Origin: Galbibacter pacificus
Lineage (GTDB): Bacteria; Bacteroidota; Bacteroidia; Flavobacteriales; Flavobacteriaceae
Assembly: GCF_029603165.1 (NCBI RefSeq)
Contig: NZ_JAQSVC010000006.1
Location: 212,509-276,508, forward strand
Reading direction: 5' to 3'
Length of the DNA: 64,000 nucleotides
The notes under the pieces are model-generated. The model did not search any database and was not told the DNA's origin. It saw only the letters and a program-made list of their open reading frames with translations. Each line of letters opens with the position of its first letter. Position 1 is the stretch's first letter. The position numbers and the translations under genes are program-made. Shown here one piece after another: positions 35,997 to 45,811 of the stretch.

Positions 35997-37934
35997 ATGA
36001 AGGTACATATCGATGCACAGAATACTATAAAGTATGAAAAGGCAGGAACCCATGAGCATAACCGTTATGAGAAGATTCATAACGTAGTTTTTGAAAAATC
36101 TTCAAAAGCATCGTATTTGGTGGCAAAAGAGATTGCCGATTTAATTCGTGAAAAAAATAAAAAGGGGGAAACCTGTGTATTGGGCTTGGCCACGGGATCG
36201 TCGCCCATACGTGTTTATGATGAGTTGGTCAAGATGCATAAAAACGAAGGGCTGAGCTTTAAGAATGTAGTAACTTTCAATTTGGACGAATATTACCCGA
36301 TGAACGCCGAAAGTATTCATAGTTACCACTATTTTATGAACGAGCATTTGTTCAATCATATAGATATTCCAAAAGATCAAATTAACATTCCCAACGGTAC
36401 CATCGATCAAGATGAAATAGCTTCCTATTGCAAGGCATACGAAGAAAAAATAGCCAAATACGGCGGACTCGATTTTCAGTTGTTGGGTATTGGTAGAACG
36501 GGACATATTGGTTTTAACGAACCGGGATCCCATTACAATTCTATTACAAGGAGCATTACCCTGGACCAGTTAACACGGGAAGACGCGGCACCGTCTTTTT
36601 TAGGAATAGAAAATGTGCCCAAAAAGGCCATAACGATGGGAGTGGGCACCGTATTTAGTGCCAAAAGAATTGTATTGTTGGCTTGGGGACACAAAAAAGC
36701 AAGTGTTTTAAAGGAAACCATTGAAGGCGAAATAAGTCCGCAAATACCCGCAACATACCTGCAAGAACACAACAATACCACATTTGTGCTCGATACAGAG
36801 GCGGCTTCGTTACTAACCAGATTTGAATCGCCGTGGTTGGTTGGCGAAGTTACATGGACCGATGCCATGACCAAAAGGGCCGTGGTATGGCTGTGCGATA
36901 AAGTAGAAAAGTCCATCCTTCGTTTAACCGATAAGGATTATAACGAACATGGATTGGCCTCATTAATTACGGAAAAAGGATCGTCGTACGAACTGAACAT
37001 AGAAATGTTTAACAAACTACAGCATACCATTACCGGTTGGCCGGGCGGTAAGCCAAATGCCGACGATACCAACCGGCCCGAAAGAAAATCACCAGAGAAG
37101 AAACGCGTTATTATTTTCAGTCCGCACCCGGATGACGATGTAATTTCAATGGGAGGCACTTTTGATAGGCTGGTAGAACAAGGACATGAAGTACATATTG
37201 CATACCAAACATCTGGAAATATTGCTGTGTCTAATGCCGATGCTTTAAAATATGCTGAAGTGGCTATGGATTTTCTTCCGGAAGGTGAGGAACTGGAAAA
37301 GATAAAAGAGGTGGTTACCGGAATTAACAAGAAAAAAGAAAATGAAACCGATGCAATTTCCGTTAGGGAATTAAAAGGCCTGATACGTAAGCGGGAATCT
37401 ATTGCTGCTACGCGGTATTTTAACGTGCCGGATACGCAGGTTCACTTTTTGAATTTACCTTTTTACGAAACGGGAACTGTGAAGAAGCATCCGTTAGGAC
37501 CTGATGATATCCAGATTGTGAGAGATTTAATTGCAAGTGTAAAACCACATCAGGTGTATGCTGCCGGAGATTTGGCAGATCCGCATGGAACGCATAAAGT
37601 ATGTTTGGACGCTGTGTTCAAGGCCATGGCCGAACTAAAATCGGAACCGTTTATGAACGATTGTTGGCTGTGGTTGTACAGAGGGGCATGGCACGAATGG
37701 GAAATCCACGAAATTGACATGGCCGTACCAATGAGCCCCGACCAGGTGCTTAGAAAACGAAAAGCTATTTTCTTCCATCAAACACAAAAAGATGGCGTGC
37801 TGTTTCAAGGAGAAGATTTAAGGGAGTTTTGGGTACGTGCCGAAGACAGAAATAAAAAAACGGCACAGCATTACCGCGATCTTGGCCTAGCAGATTATGC
37901 CGCCATTGAAGCCTTTAAGCGTTTTGATTATTAA
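35997..37934 (+). CDS. nagB: glucosamine-6-phosphate deaminase fused to a PIG-L/LmbE deacetylase domain
   Basis: Converts GlcN-6-P to fructose-6-P and ammonia. Residues about 25-290 form the NagB domain with LATGSSPIRVYDELV, the catalytic Asp97 region FNLDEYYPM and GRTGHIGFNEPGS. After a linker, residues about 370-640 form a PIG-L-type deacetylase domain with the zinc motif His377-Pro-Asp-Asp-Asp (FSPHPDDDVISMGG) and DPHGTHKVCLDAV. The 645-residue fusion is the usual Bacteroidota form. The PIG-L part could deacetylate GlcNAc-type substrates and so replace NagA, which is not present in this window. Confidence 0.92.
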   Translation: MKVHIDAQNTIKYEKAGTHEHNRYEKIHNVVFEKSSKASYLVAKEIADLIREKNKKGETCVLGLATGSSPIRVYDELVKMHKNEGLSFKNVVTFNLDEYYPMNAESIHSYHYFMNEHLFNHIDIPKDQINIPNGTIDQDEIASYCKAYEEKIAKYGGLDFQLLGIGRTGHIGFNEPGSHYNSITRSITLDQLTREDAAPSFLGIENVPKKAITMGVGTVFSAKRIVLLAWGHKKASVLKETIEGEISPQIPATYLQEHNNTTFVLDTEAASLLTRFESPWLVGEVTWTDAMTKRAVVWLCDKVEKSILRLTDKDYNEHGLASLITEKGSSYELNIEMFNKLQHTITGWPGGKPNADDTNRPERKSPEKKRVIIFSPHPDDDVISMGGTFDRLVEQGHEVHIAYQTSGNIAVSNADALKYAEVAMDFLPEGEELEKIKEVVTGINKKKENETDAISVRELKGLIRKRESIAATRYFNVPDTQVHFLNLPFYETGTVKKHPLGPDDIQIVRDLIASVKPHQVYAAGDLADPHGTHKVCLDAVFKAMAELKSEPFMNDCWLWLYRGAWHEWEIHEIDMAVPMSPDQVLRKRKAIFFHQTQKDGVLFQGEDLREFWVRAEDRNKKTAQHYRDLGLADYAAIEAFKRFDY

Positions 37935-37946
37935 TGAAACCCTATT

Positions 37947-37987
37947 TTAAAAAGCCAAGGGCGCATTTAAAATAGCTGGTTGAATTA
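37947..37987. repeat. 41-bp direct repeat, copy 1
   Basis: Matches copy 2 at 38035-38075 with a single C/T difference (AATAGCTGG versus AATAGTTGG). It lies between the nagB stop and the nagB terminator. The two copies flank that terminator. Confidence 0.85.
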
Positions 37988-38017
37988 ATCCCGCTCATGG
38001 CAGCGGGATTTTTTTTT
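37987..38017 (+). terminator. rho-independent terminator of nagB
   Basis: AATCCCGCT (37987-37995) pairs perfectly with AGCGGGATT (38002-38010) across the loop CATGGC, followed by a long T-run. Confidence 0.9.
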
Positions 38018-38034
38018 GATTTTGAAGATCTGCA

Positions 38035-38075
38035 TTAAAAAGCCAAGGGCGCATTTAAAATAGTTGGTTGAATTA
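38035..38075. repeat. 41-bp direct repeat, copy 2
   Basis: Second copy of the repeat at 37947-37987. It ends four bases before the long palindrome at 38080, so its duplication may be connected with the arrival of that element. Confidence 0.85.
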
Positions 38076-38079
38076 GAGA

Positions 38080-38203
38080 CTGTCTAAAAAGCTGTAAATC
38101 CTGATGTCATGCTGAGCCTGTCGAAGCATAGTTCACTGAATGCCAACAAGTCTTCGACAAGCTCAGACTGACAAAACAAGTTTACATAGGGCTCTTTAGA
38201 CAG
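38080..38203. mobile_element. MITE-like long imperfect palindrome
   Basis: The ends CTGTCTAAA (38080-38088) and TTTAGACAG (38195-38203) are exact inverted copies. Inside, TGTAAA faces TTTACA, and GCTGAGCCTGTCGAAG (38111-38126) faces CTTCGACAAGCTCAG (38152-38166). No coding capacity exists. Short palindromic elements with CTTCGACAAGCTCAG cores are common between genes in Bacteroidota. It is a candidate non-autonomous element; no matching transposase is in the window. Confidence 0.6.
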
Positions 38204-38257
38204 CGGGAAACAGCTCCTGAAAAAAGTATAAATTGAGTTCAATAATTATAAAATGTT

Positions 38258-38297
38258 AAAACCCGGAAGTATTACTGCTCCCGGGTTTTTTATTAAT
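38258..38297. terminator. bidirectional terminator downstream of the TonB receptor
   Basis: AAAACCCGG (38258-38266) pairs with CCGGGTTTT (38281-38289) over a 14-base loop, with T-rich sequence on the plus side and A-rich on the other. It lies about 60 bp past the receptor stop on the minus strand. Confidence 0.75.
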
Positions 38298-38358
38298 AAC
38301 ATGCAACCTTTTACACTAACCATCAACTATATGAGAATGTTGCATTATTACTAATTTT

Positions 38359-40821
38359 TTACATAATTCCGCCGCCTTCTTTGGTGTTGCTGTCTCTTTG
38401 TTTGCGTTGTACCTTTCGGTTTTTGCCGCTTCCGAAACGATAAGATAAACCTGCAAAAATGGTGCGGCTTTCCCAATTAAATGTACCGTTTTGTTCGTAT
38501 GGACGCTGTCCTTCAAAACTAAATTGCATGGTGTTGAAAATGTCGTTAAAATTAAGACTGAAAGTTCCTTTTCCGCCGGCAAAACTGTAGCGAGCGCCTG
38601 TGTTTACAAAATACATGGGCTTGGCATCCATTTGCAATCCTTTGTTTTTCCCCCTATAATAACCAAATAAGGAAAGGGTAAGGTTTTTGGTAACTGTAAA
38701 GTTGTTGTTTAGCCGGGCGTTAAAAGCTACGTTGTTAACTTCAACTTCTTCGGTAATAATATCGTCAACGGTTACATCGTTATCGTCGGGAATTAATTGT
38801 TCGGTTAAACCGCGTTGTTTTTGTGCATACATATCTATACTACCATTAATACTCCACCAATCTAACGGTTTGTAGTTGGTAGATATTTCAAAACCGTAAG
38901 CGTTGGTGTTGTCAAAATTGTCGTAAGTAAGAATTTGTTTGGTTAAGTCCAGCCTGTCTACATATAAAACTTGGTTAATCTCGTCTTCAATGGAGCGGTA
39001 ATAGACTCCAAAAGTAATGCTTCCATGCTCCAATCTTCGGGTATAATTTGTTTCGTAGGAGTTGGTAAATTGTGGAAGCAATTCATCATTTCCATACGAA
39101 GAAATTTGAGGGGTGCTCCATTCCCTTATTGGGTTTACCTGTCCAAGCCCGGGACGGTCTACGCGGCGACTGAAACTTACTTGAAATTGATTTTTTTCTG
39201 ATGGATTGTACGTAACAAAAGCCGAAGGGTATATTTGTTTATAATCGTCCGTAAAACTTCTTACGCTGTTGGTGTCTGCCTTTACGCTCACATCTTCAAA
39301 ACGGGCACCGACCTGGTAGCTCCATTTTTCAAAATTTTGCCCAAAGGTAGTATATGCCGAATAAATGTCCATACCGTAAATAAAATCGGTATCGGGTGTT
39401 GGAATAAGCACGCCACCGGAATTAAAGGTAAATCCTGTAGAAGAATAATCAACATCGGTTTCAAAAGTCCTGTATTCCAGACCTAATTCTAATTTTGACT
39501 TTTCAGAAAGCGGATTTACATAATCTAAATTGGCAATAGTCTGTTGCCTTCTGGTGTCTACAAAATCTTGGTAATCGGGTTGTGTAGAGGCTCCAATGTA
39601 GTTAAAATCGGCATCCTCTTCGTCTTTAAAATTGTTGTAATCAATTTCAAATTCTATATTATGTCCTTCTTTCTCAAAATCTCTTTTGTAGTCAAAGTTG
39701 TATTGCTCGTTATGGTTGGAGTTTTCATTGGTAAAAACCTGCCGGGAGTTATCAACAGAAGGATCCATGTTTACAATTTGTGTGTCTCCGCGACCTTTTC
39801 CATCAAATATGTTTTGGTTGGTAAAAACGGAAATGGTGTTTTTTTCGTTGAGGTAAAAATCGATTCCCGCTTTGTAAAGGTGCGATTTGTTATTGTTTAA
39901 AAACGAAAAGTATTGAAATTGATTTTCGTTAAAATCGGTTGTATTTTCATCGTCCATACGTTCTACAACACCATCATTTACGTATTTACCAATGTTGTTG
40001 CCATAACTTCCATAGACATTAAATTTTCCGTTGCGGTAGTTTAAATCCCCGGAGCTATTAAATTTTGCTTCGTCTTGATATGCAAGTCCGAGATTTATAT
40101 TTCCATTAAAACCTATGTTGGCATCTTTATACAAAACGATATTGATAATACCGCTCATCCCTTCGGGGTTGTATTTTGCTGATGGATTTGTAATCAATTC
40201 AATCTTTTTAATTGAAGTGGAAGGAATTTGTTTAAGTAATTGAGCAACGGGGACGTTCGATAGTTTCCCGTCTACCATAACACGCACGTTTGAATTTCCG
40301 CGCATGCTTAACTGGCCCGTTTGCTGGTCGACATTTACCGAAGGTATATTGTTCATGATATCTGATGCCGTAGCCCCTTGTGTGGTAAGGTCTTTCCCTA
40401 CATTGATTACCTTCCGGTCTATTTTCTGTTCAATTGTAGAGCGCTCGGCAACCACGTCCACACCTTCAAGCTCGGTAACGTTTTCTACCAGCGTAATGGT
40501 TCCTAAGTTGGTTTTATTGCCGGTAACGCTTATTTCTTTACTATAAGTTTGGTACCCAATAAATTGAATTTCGAATGTGTAGGTTCCTTCTTCAATTTTG
40601 GTAAGTTCAAAGCTACCATTGTCTGCTGTAATTCCACCAACAATATTCTCCCCGTTTTGTTTAAGGACAACTGTTGCGTAAGGTATTGGTTGTTGTAAGC
40701 TTTGATCGATGACAATACCGGTAACGCTTCCTGTTTTTGCCAGTTCGTTATTCGGGGTACTGTTTTGAGAATATGTAAGGAACGAAAAGAATGCCGTACA
40801 TAAAAGAATGAAATGTTTCAT
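38359..40821 (-). CDS. TonB-dependent receptor / outer-membrane beta-barrel protein
   Basis: An 820-residue outer-membrane protein. A signal peptide (MKHFILLCTAFFSFLTYSQN) is followed by a CarboxypepD_reg domain (about 30-110, with TADNGSFELTKIEEGTYTFE), a plug (about 115-235, VDQQTGQLSMRGNSNVRVMV) and a large beta-barrel of the OMP_b-brl_3 type ending in GLSYRFGSGKNRK. The basic QRKQRDSNTKEGG tail is unusual after a barrel. It differs from SusC in lacking the DUF-type extension and a SusD partner. The substrate is unknown; proximity to amino-sugar genes is suggestive only. Confidence 0.88.
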   Translation of the reverse strand: MKHFILLCTAFFSFLTYSQNSTPNNELAKTGSVTGIVIDQSLQQPIPYATVVLKQNGENIVGGITADNGSFELTKIEEGTYTFEIQFIGYQTYSKEISVTGNKTNLGTITLVENVTELEGVDVVAERSTIEQKIDRKVINVGKDLTTQGATASDIMNNIPSVNVDQQTGQLSMRGNSNVRVMVDGKLSNVPVAQLLKQIPSTSIKKIELITNPSAKYNPEGMSGIINIVLYKDANIGFNGNINLGLAYQDEAKFNSSGDLNYRNGKFNVYGSYGNNIGKYVNDGVVERMDDENTTDFNENQFQYFSFLNNNKSHLYKAGIDFYLNEKNTISVFTNQNIFDGKGRGDTQIVNMDPSVDNSRQVFTNENSNHNEQYNFDYKRDFEKEGHNIEFEIDYNNFKDEEDADFNYIGASTQPDYQDFVDTRRQQTIANLDYVNPLSEKSKLELGLEYRTFETDVDYSSTGFTFNSGGVLIPTPDTDFIYGMDIYSAYTTFGQNFEKWSYQVGARFEDVSVKADTNSVRSFTDDYKQIYPSAFVTYNPSEKNQFQVSFSRRVDRPGLGQVNPIREWSTPQISSYGNDELLPQFTNSYETNYTRRLEHGSITFGVYYRSIEDEINQVLYVDRLDLTKQILTYDNFDNTNAYGFEISTNYKPLDWWSINGSIDMYAQKQRGLTEQLIPDDNDVTVDDIITEEVEVNNVAFNARLNNNFTVTKNLTLSLFGYYRGKNKGLQMDAKPMYFVNTGARYSFAGGKGTFSLNFNDIFNTMQFSFEGQRPYEQNGTFNWESRTIFAGLSYRFGSGKNRKVQRKQRDSNTKEGGGIM

Positions 40822-40942
40822 TGATTAGTTGATTTTTTTTGATTGATGATTTTAACTTAAACTCTTTTCGAGTTGTTACCTAATTGACGATCTTTATGGA
40901 AAGCTGTTACAATAATTTATAACCTTTAACAAAGTTTAACAT

Positions 40943-41302
40943 ATGGGAAAGACATTGGTTATGGGCGCCTCATTAAAGCCTTCAAGATATAGCAACATAG
41001 CAGTTAATAGGTTGGTTTCTAGTGGTAAAGAGGTTGTGGCTTATGGCTTAAAAGCTGGCAATGTGGCAGGTGTGGAAATAGATACGGAACTAAAAAATTA
41101 TATCGATATAGATACCGTTACACTGTATATGAATGCCAGAAATCAGCAGGAATTTTATCAATACATAATCGAGTTGAAGCCCAATCGCGTTATTTTTAAC
41201 CCCGGTACAGAAAACCGTGAGTTTTTCGAGCTGCTAAAACCCAATAACATTGAAGTTGTTGTTGCCTGCACTTTGGTTTTATTGGCAACAAACCAATATT
41301 AA
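40943..41302 (+). CDS. CoA-binding domain protein
   Basis: A 119-residue single Rossmann-fold CoA_binding domain protein (TLVMGASLKPSRYSNIAVNRLV at the start, RVIFNPGTENREFFELL near the end). These YccU-like proteins bind CoA or a nucleotide; the cellular role is poorly known. Its TAA overlaps the end of the convergent symporter gene by four bases. Upstream is the divergent TonB receptor gene across 121 bp. Confidence 0.85.
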   Translation: MGKTLVMGASLKPSRYSNIAVNRLVSSGKEVVAYGLKAGNVAGVEIDTELKNYIDIDTVTLYMNARNQQEFYQYIIELKPNRVIFNPGTENREFFELLKPNNIEVVVACTLVLLATNQY

Positions 41303-42765
41303 TGGGCTGGTTTTAAATCTCTTTCCTGTTTAAAAGAGCTGGCAATAAGTAGCCCTATAAAAGTGAGGGCACCGTTTAAAATAAGAACAAAAAATCCGAA
41401 ATCGAAATTAAATTTCTTATTGCTGTAAAAACTAATAACATACGATAATATTGGCGAGATTATAGCTATAAACGGAATAAATTTATCGTTTGCCTTAAGC
41501 TTTGTAAAGAGGCCAAAGCTATACATTCCAAGCAATGGGCCATATGTATAACCTGTAAATACAAATAGTTTTGCAATAACGCTTTCATTTTTAATGATGT
41601 ATTTAAAGGCAATAATCACTAAAATAAGCAAAAGGGAAAACAATATATGGATGCGCTTTCTTACGGCTATTTGCTTTTTCTCTCCATATTTATTTTCAAT
41701 ATTTAAAATATCCACGCTAAACGATGTTGTAAGCGCTGTTAAAGCACTGTCGGCACTGCTGTACGCTGCGGCTATAAGGCCTATTAAAAAGAAAATAAAA
41801 ACCGCAATGCCGAGGTAATCTTTTGCCAAAACCGCAAAAAGATCGTCTTTATGGGCATCGATCCCATTTTGCTGTGCATATACCGTTAACAAGAGGCCAA
41901 GGCAAAGAAAGATAAAATTAACGATGGTGAGTACAATAGTAAACCAAAATACGTTTTTCTGGGCGTCTTTTAAGGAGCGGCAAGTAAGGTTTTTCTGCAT
42001 CATATCTTGATCGAGGCCTGTCATTACCACGGCGATAAAAGCTCCCGAAATAAACTGCTTCCAAAAGTAATCGGCGCTTTTTATATTGTCAAAGAAAAAC
42101 ATTTTGGAGAGATCGCTGGAAGCTACATAATTGGTAATCCCTTCAGAAATATTCATATCATTGTAAACTGTAACAATAGTAACGCCCAGCGCAATAAGCA
42201 TAAACAAAGTTTGCAAGGTGTCTGTCCACACTATGGTTTTAATACCACTTTTAAACGTGTAGAGCCAGATAAGCAGTATGGTAAGCGTGACCGTCGCCCA
42301 GAAGGGAACGCCCATTTCATTAAAAATAATTACCTGTAAAACATTGGCCACAAGAAACAAACGAAAACTGGCCCCTACAACCCTGGACAATAAAAAGAAA
42401 GAGGCACCGGTTTTATAACTATGTGGCCCAAACCTTTGTTCCAAATAGGTGTAGATAGATGTTAAGTTTAATCTGTAATAGAGGGGCAGAAGTACAGCAC
42501 CAATAATAAAATAACCCAAAATATACCCAAAAACAACCTGCATATAGCTAAACTTGGAAGCTTCCACCCAGCCAGGTACCGATATAAAGGTTACCCCGCT
42601 TAAAGAAGCCCCGATCATTCCAAAGGCAACAACATACCACGGCGATTGTCTTTTGGCCTTAAAGAAAGTATCGTTACTTTCTTCGTCTTTACTGGTCAGG
42701 AAAGAAATAAGGATTAAAATTCCAAAATAAGCAGCAATAATTAGAAGAATATAAATTGGCTTCAT
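41299..42765 (-). CDS. sodium:solute symporter (SSS family), second copy
   Basis: A 488-residue transporter from the ATG at 42765; a GTG eight codons upstream is in frame but would prepend a polar segment. It has about 13 helices with the same landmarks as the copy at 32832 (FGMIGASLSGVTFISVPG and AAYSSADSALTALTTSF). The two are clear paralogues that diverged before the present arrangement. It overlaps the CoA-binding gene tail to tail. The substrate is probably a sugar or amino sugar, by similarity to the murQ-linked copy. Confidence 0.87.
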   Translation of the reverse strand: MKPIYILLIIAAYFGILILISFLTSKDEESNDTFFKAKRQSPWYVVAFGMIGASLSGVTFISVPGWVEASKFSYMQVVFGYILGYFIIGAVLLPLYYRLNLTSIYTYLEQRFGPHSYKTGASFFLLSRVVGASFRLFLVANVLQVIIFNEMGVPFWATVTLTILLIWLYTFKSGIKTIVWTDTLQTLFMLIALGVTIVTVYNDMNISEGITNYVASSDLSKMFFFDNIKSADYFWKQFISGAFIAVVMTGLDQDMMQKNLTCRSLKDAQKNVFWFTIVLTIVNFIFLCLGLLLTVYAQQNGIDAHKDDLFAVLAKDYLGIAVFIFFLIGLIAAAYSSADSALTALTTSFSVDILNIENKYGEKKQIAVRKRIHILFSLLLILVIIAFKYIIKNESVIAKLFVFTGYTYGPLLGMYSFGLFTKLKANDKFIPFIAIISPILSYVISFYSNKKFNFDFGFFVLILNGALTFIGLLIASSFKQERDLKPAH

Positions 42766-42842
42766 ATGGTTTTTTGTAAATGTAATCACAAAACTATGGC
42801 ATAAAATTCATTTATGCGCCTTAAAATTGTAATTTCGCAATA

Positions 42843-43466
42843 ATGGAATTCTCATCAAAGTTATTAGAAAATGCTGTGTACGAAGTTTCTCAACTTCCGG
42901 GTATCGGCAAACGTACAGCTTTGCGGTTGGTGTTGCATTTATTAAGGCAGCCCGAAGCACAAACCAAAAACTTGGCCCTGGCTTTGCAGAACTTGCGTAG
43001 TGAAATTAAGTTCTGTAAAAAATGCCATAACATATCAGATACAGAGTTGTGCGAAATATGCGCAAACCCTAAAAGGGAGACTTCATTGGTTTGTGTTGTC
43101 GAGGACATACGGGACGTAATGGCCATTGAAAATACAGGCCAATACCGGGGCGTATACCATGTTTTAGGCGGAAAAATTTCGCCCATGGATGGCATTGGGC
43201 CTTCCGACCTTAACATAGCTACATTGATAGAAAAAGCAAAGGCGGGGGAGATAAAAGAGATAATTTTTGCATTGAGCTCAACAATGGAAGGAGATACCAC
43301 CAATTTTTATATCTTTAAACAGTTGGAACCTTATGCGGTTATTACCTCTACAATAGCCAGGGGGATTGCAGTAGGGGACGAATTGGAATATGCAGACGAA
43401 GTAACTTTGGGTAGAAGTATTTTAAACAGGATACCGTTTGAAAATTCATTGAAAAGTGAACAATGA
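42843..43466 (+). CDS. recR: recombination mediator protein RecR
   Basis: A 207-residue RecR that, with RecO, loads RecA at single-strand gaps. The N-terminal HhH region ([19 protein letters not shown]), the four-cysteine zinc finger Cys58/Cys61/Cys70/Cys73 and the Toprim segment [19 protein letters not shown] are all intact. A TAATTTCG box just before the ATG (42830-42837) resembles the -7 element. Housekeeping gene, divergent from the symporter. Confidence 0.96.
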   Translation: MEFSSKLLENAVYEVSQLPGIGKRTALRLVLHLLRQPEAQTKNLALALQNLRSEIKFCKKCHNISDTELCEICANPKRETSLVCVVEDIRDVMAIENTGQYRGVYHVLGGKISPMDGIGPSDLNIATLIEKAKAGEIKEIIFALSSTMEGDTTNFYIFKQLEPYAVITSTIARGIAVGDELEYADEVTLGRSILNRIPFENSLKSEQ

Positions 43467-43561
43467 TAAATTTAAACTAGAAACGAAAATTAATAACATA
43501 AAGCCTATTTTTTTATTATTTTCGCAAAATATATATCTATAAACAGCTACAATTTACCGAT

Positions 43562-44962
43562 ATGGCAAAAATAGAATTAAAACTACCCCAAATGGGTGAA
43601 AGTGTTGCAGAAGCAACGGTTACTTCGTGGTTAAAAGAAATTGGAGATACTATCGAAGCCGATGAGGCCATACTGGAGATAGCTACCGACAAGGTAGACT
43701 CTGAAGTTCCAAGCGAAGTGGACGGGGTGCTAATTGAAAAGTTTTTTGAGGTAGACGATGTTGCAAAAGTAGGCGATGTGCTTGCTATTATTGAAACCGA
43801 TGGCGATGAAGATGGCAATGAAGAAGAAACCCTTAACCATACTCAAGTAGAAGAAGTAGATGAAGAAGCAGCTGAAGAGGCTGTTGCTTCAATTCAAGAA
43901 GATATCAATACGGTTAAAGAAACGGTTGCAGCACCGGTTGCAGATTTTTCAACTTCAGAAAAATTCTTTTCGCCCTTAGTGAAAAATATTGCAAAGGAAG
44001 AAAACATCGGTTTGGAGGAATTAGAGGGCATAGCCGGGACCGGTAAGGACGGTCGTGTAACCAAAGACGATATTTTAGGGTACCTGGAAAAGAGAAGTGG
44101 AAAACCCACAATAAGTACAGAAACCGAAACAAAGCCTGAAACCAAAGAGGCTCCCCAGGCGGCAACCAACGAAGAACCCGTTAAAACACAGCCGCCTCAA
44201 GTTGTTAATAAGCAACAGGCTGCCACACAGGCAACTCCGGTATCGGTAAATGGGCAGGATGAAATTGTAGAAATGACCAGAATGGGTAAATTAATAGCTC
44301 ATCATATGTCGCAAAGCGTGCAAACATCGGCGCACGTACAAAGCTTCATAGAGGTAGATGTTACCAATATCTGGAACTGGAGGAACAAGGTGAAACATGA
44401 GTTTCAAAACCGCGAAGGGGAGAAGCTTACCTTTACGCCCATTTTCATGAAGATTATTGCCAAGACGATAAAAGACTTCCCGTTAATAAACATTTCTGTT
44501 GATGGGGATAAAATAATCAAAAGGAAAAACATCAATCTTGGAATGGCGGCCGCGCTGCCCGATGGCAACCTTATTGTCCCGGTTATTAAAAATGCCGACC
44601 AGCTTAATTTGGTAGGGATGGCAAAACGGGTAAACGATCTTGCCGGAAGGGCAAGGGAAAACAAGTTGAAGCCAGACGAAATACAAGGCGGAACCTATAC
44701 TGTAACCAATGTGGGGACATTTGGGAGTGTCATGGGTACCCCAATTATCAATCAGCCCCAAGTGGCCATTCTGGCATTGGGCGCCATTAGAAAAGTGCCT
44801 GCGGTTATAGAAACCCCGGAAGGCGATTTTATTGGTATACGCCATAAAATGTTCTTGTCGCACAGTTACGATCACAGGGTTGTAAACGGTGCCCTTGGAG
44901 GTCAGTTTATACAGCGGGTGGCCGAGTATATCGAGGCATGGGATCCTAACAAAGAAATATAA
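43562..44962 (+). CDS. 2-oxo acid dehydrogenase E2 (dihydrolipoamide acyltransferase)
   Basis: A 466-residue E2 core protein. One lipoyl domain (residues 1-80) carries the lipoylated Lys44 in IATDKVDSEVP. An acidic linker leads to the E1/E3-binding domain at about 135-175 (SPLVKNIAKEENIGLEELEG), followed by the catalytic domain with His438 in SHSYDHRVVNGALGG. The pattern fits the branched-chain 2-oxo acid dehydrogenase E2 of Bacteroidota, usually paired with a fused E1 encoded elsewhere. It acts in the cytosol and is followed by a good terminator. Confidence 0.9.
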   Translation: MAKIELKLPQMGESVAEATVTSWLKEIGDTIEADEAILEIATDKVDSEVPSEVDGVLIEKFFEVDDVAKVGDVLAIIETDGDEDGNEEETLNHTQVEEVDEEAAEEAVASIQEDINTVKETVAAPVADFSTSEKFFSPLVKNIAKEENIGLEELEGIAGTGKDGRVTKDDILGYLEKRSGKPTISTETETKPETKEAPQAATNEEPVKTQPPQVVNKQQAATQATPVSVNGQDEIVEMTRMGKLIAHHMSQSVQTSAHVQSFIEVDVTNIWNWRNKVKHEFQNREGEKLTFTPIFMKIIAKTIKDFPLINISVDGDKIIKRKNINLGMAAALPDGNLIVPVIKNADQLNLVGMAKRVNDLAGRARENKLKPDEIQGGTYTVTNVGTFGSVMGTPIINQPQVAILALGAIRKVPAVIETPEGDFIGIRHKMFLSHSYDHRVVNGALGGQFIQRVAEYIEAWDPNKEI

Positions 44963-44973
44963 TTACAAATAAG

Positions 44974-45000
44974 CCCTGAAATTTTCAGGGTTTTTATTTT
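44974..45000 (+). terminator. rho-independent terminator of the E2 gene
   Basis: CCCTGAAA (44974-44981) pairs with TTTCAGGG (44983-44990) and is followed by a T-rich tail; pairing near the loop is probably open in solution. Confidence 0.8.
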
Positions 45001-45034
45001 TCAATACCTAATTTTATAGTTTCAAAACAATACA

Positions 45035-45811
45035 ATGGAATTAAACTTATCTAAACCCATTTGCTTTTTCGACTTGGAAACCACTGGAATCGACGTGGCC
45101 CGGGACAGGGTAGTAGAAATATCAATTTTAAAAGTTTTCCCGAACGGAAACAAGGAAAGCCATACTTGGTTGGTAAACCCAGAAATGCCCATTCCACCGC
45201 AGTCTTCGGCAATTCACGGTATAACCGATGAAAAAGTAGCCAATGAGCCCACTTTTAAAGAACTGTCCAAAACCATTTATAACATGATAAAAGACAGCGA
45301 TTTGGGCGGATATAATTCTGATAGGTTCGACATTCCTGTATTGGCCGAAGAGCTTTTAAGGGCGGGAATAGATTTTGACATGGGCAACAGGGTGTCTGTT
45401 GATGTACAGACCATATTTCATAAAATGGAACAACGTACACTTTCGGCGGCATACAAATTTTATTGCGGGAAAAACCTGGACGACGCTCATTCTGCCGAAG
45501 CCGATACCAACGCCACATACGAAGTGCTTAAATCGCAACTGGACCGGTATGGGGAACTGGAAAACAATATGAAGTTTTTAGGGGAGTTTACTACTAGAAA
45601 ACAAACTGCCGACTTTGCAGGATTTATTATTTTTAATGAAGACGAAGAAGAAGTTTTTTCGTTTGGAAAGCACAAAGGAAAAAGAGTAGAAGATGTCATG
45701 GAGCAGGAACCGGGATATTTTGGGTGGCTGTTGAATGCAGATTTCCCCCTGTATACCAAAAAGGTGCTTACGGCCATAAAACTACGCAAGTTGAATAATA
45801 AGCTTAACTAA
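45035..45811 (+). CDS. DnaQ-like 3'-5' exonuclease
   Basis: A 258-residue DEDDh exonuclease of the DNA polymerase III epsilon superfamily. Exo I reads FFDLETTGID, Exo II YNSDRFDIPVL and Exo III HSAEADTNATYEVL. The C-terminal 70 residues hold an extra domain (EEVFSFGKHKGKRVEDVM, DUF3820-like) typical of the Bacteroidota version. Its TAA overlaps the ATG of the next gene, so the pair is coupled. It may act in repair or RNA processing rather than replication proofreading. Confidence 0.9.
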   Translation: MELNLSKPICFFDLETTGIDVARDRVVEISILKVFPNGNKESHTWLVNPEMPIPPQSSAIHGITDEKVANEPTFKELSKTIYNMIKDSDLGGYNSDRFDIPVLAEELLRAGIDFDMGNRVSVDVQTIFHKMEQRTLSAAYKFYCGKNLDDAHSAEADTNATYEVLKSQLDRYGELENNMKFLGEFTTRKQTADFAGFIIFNEDEEEVFSFGKHKGKRVEDVMEQEPGYFGWLLNADFPLYTKKVLTAIKLRKLNNKLN

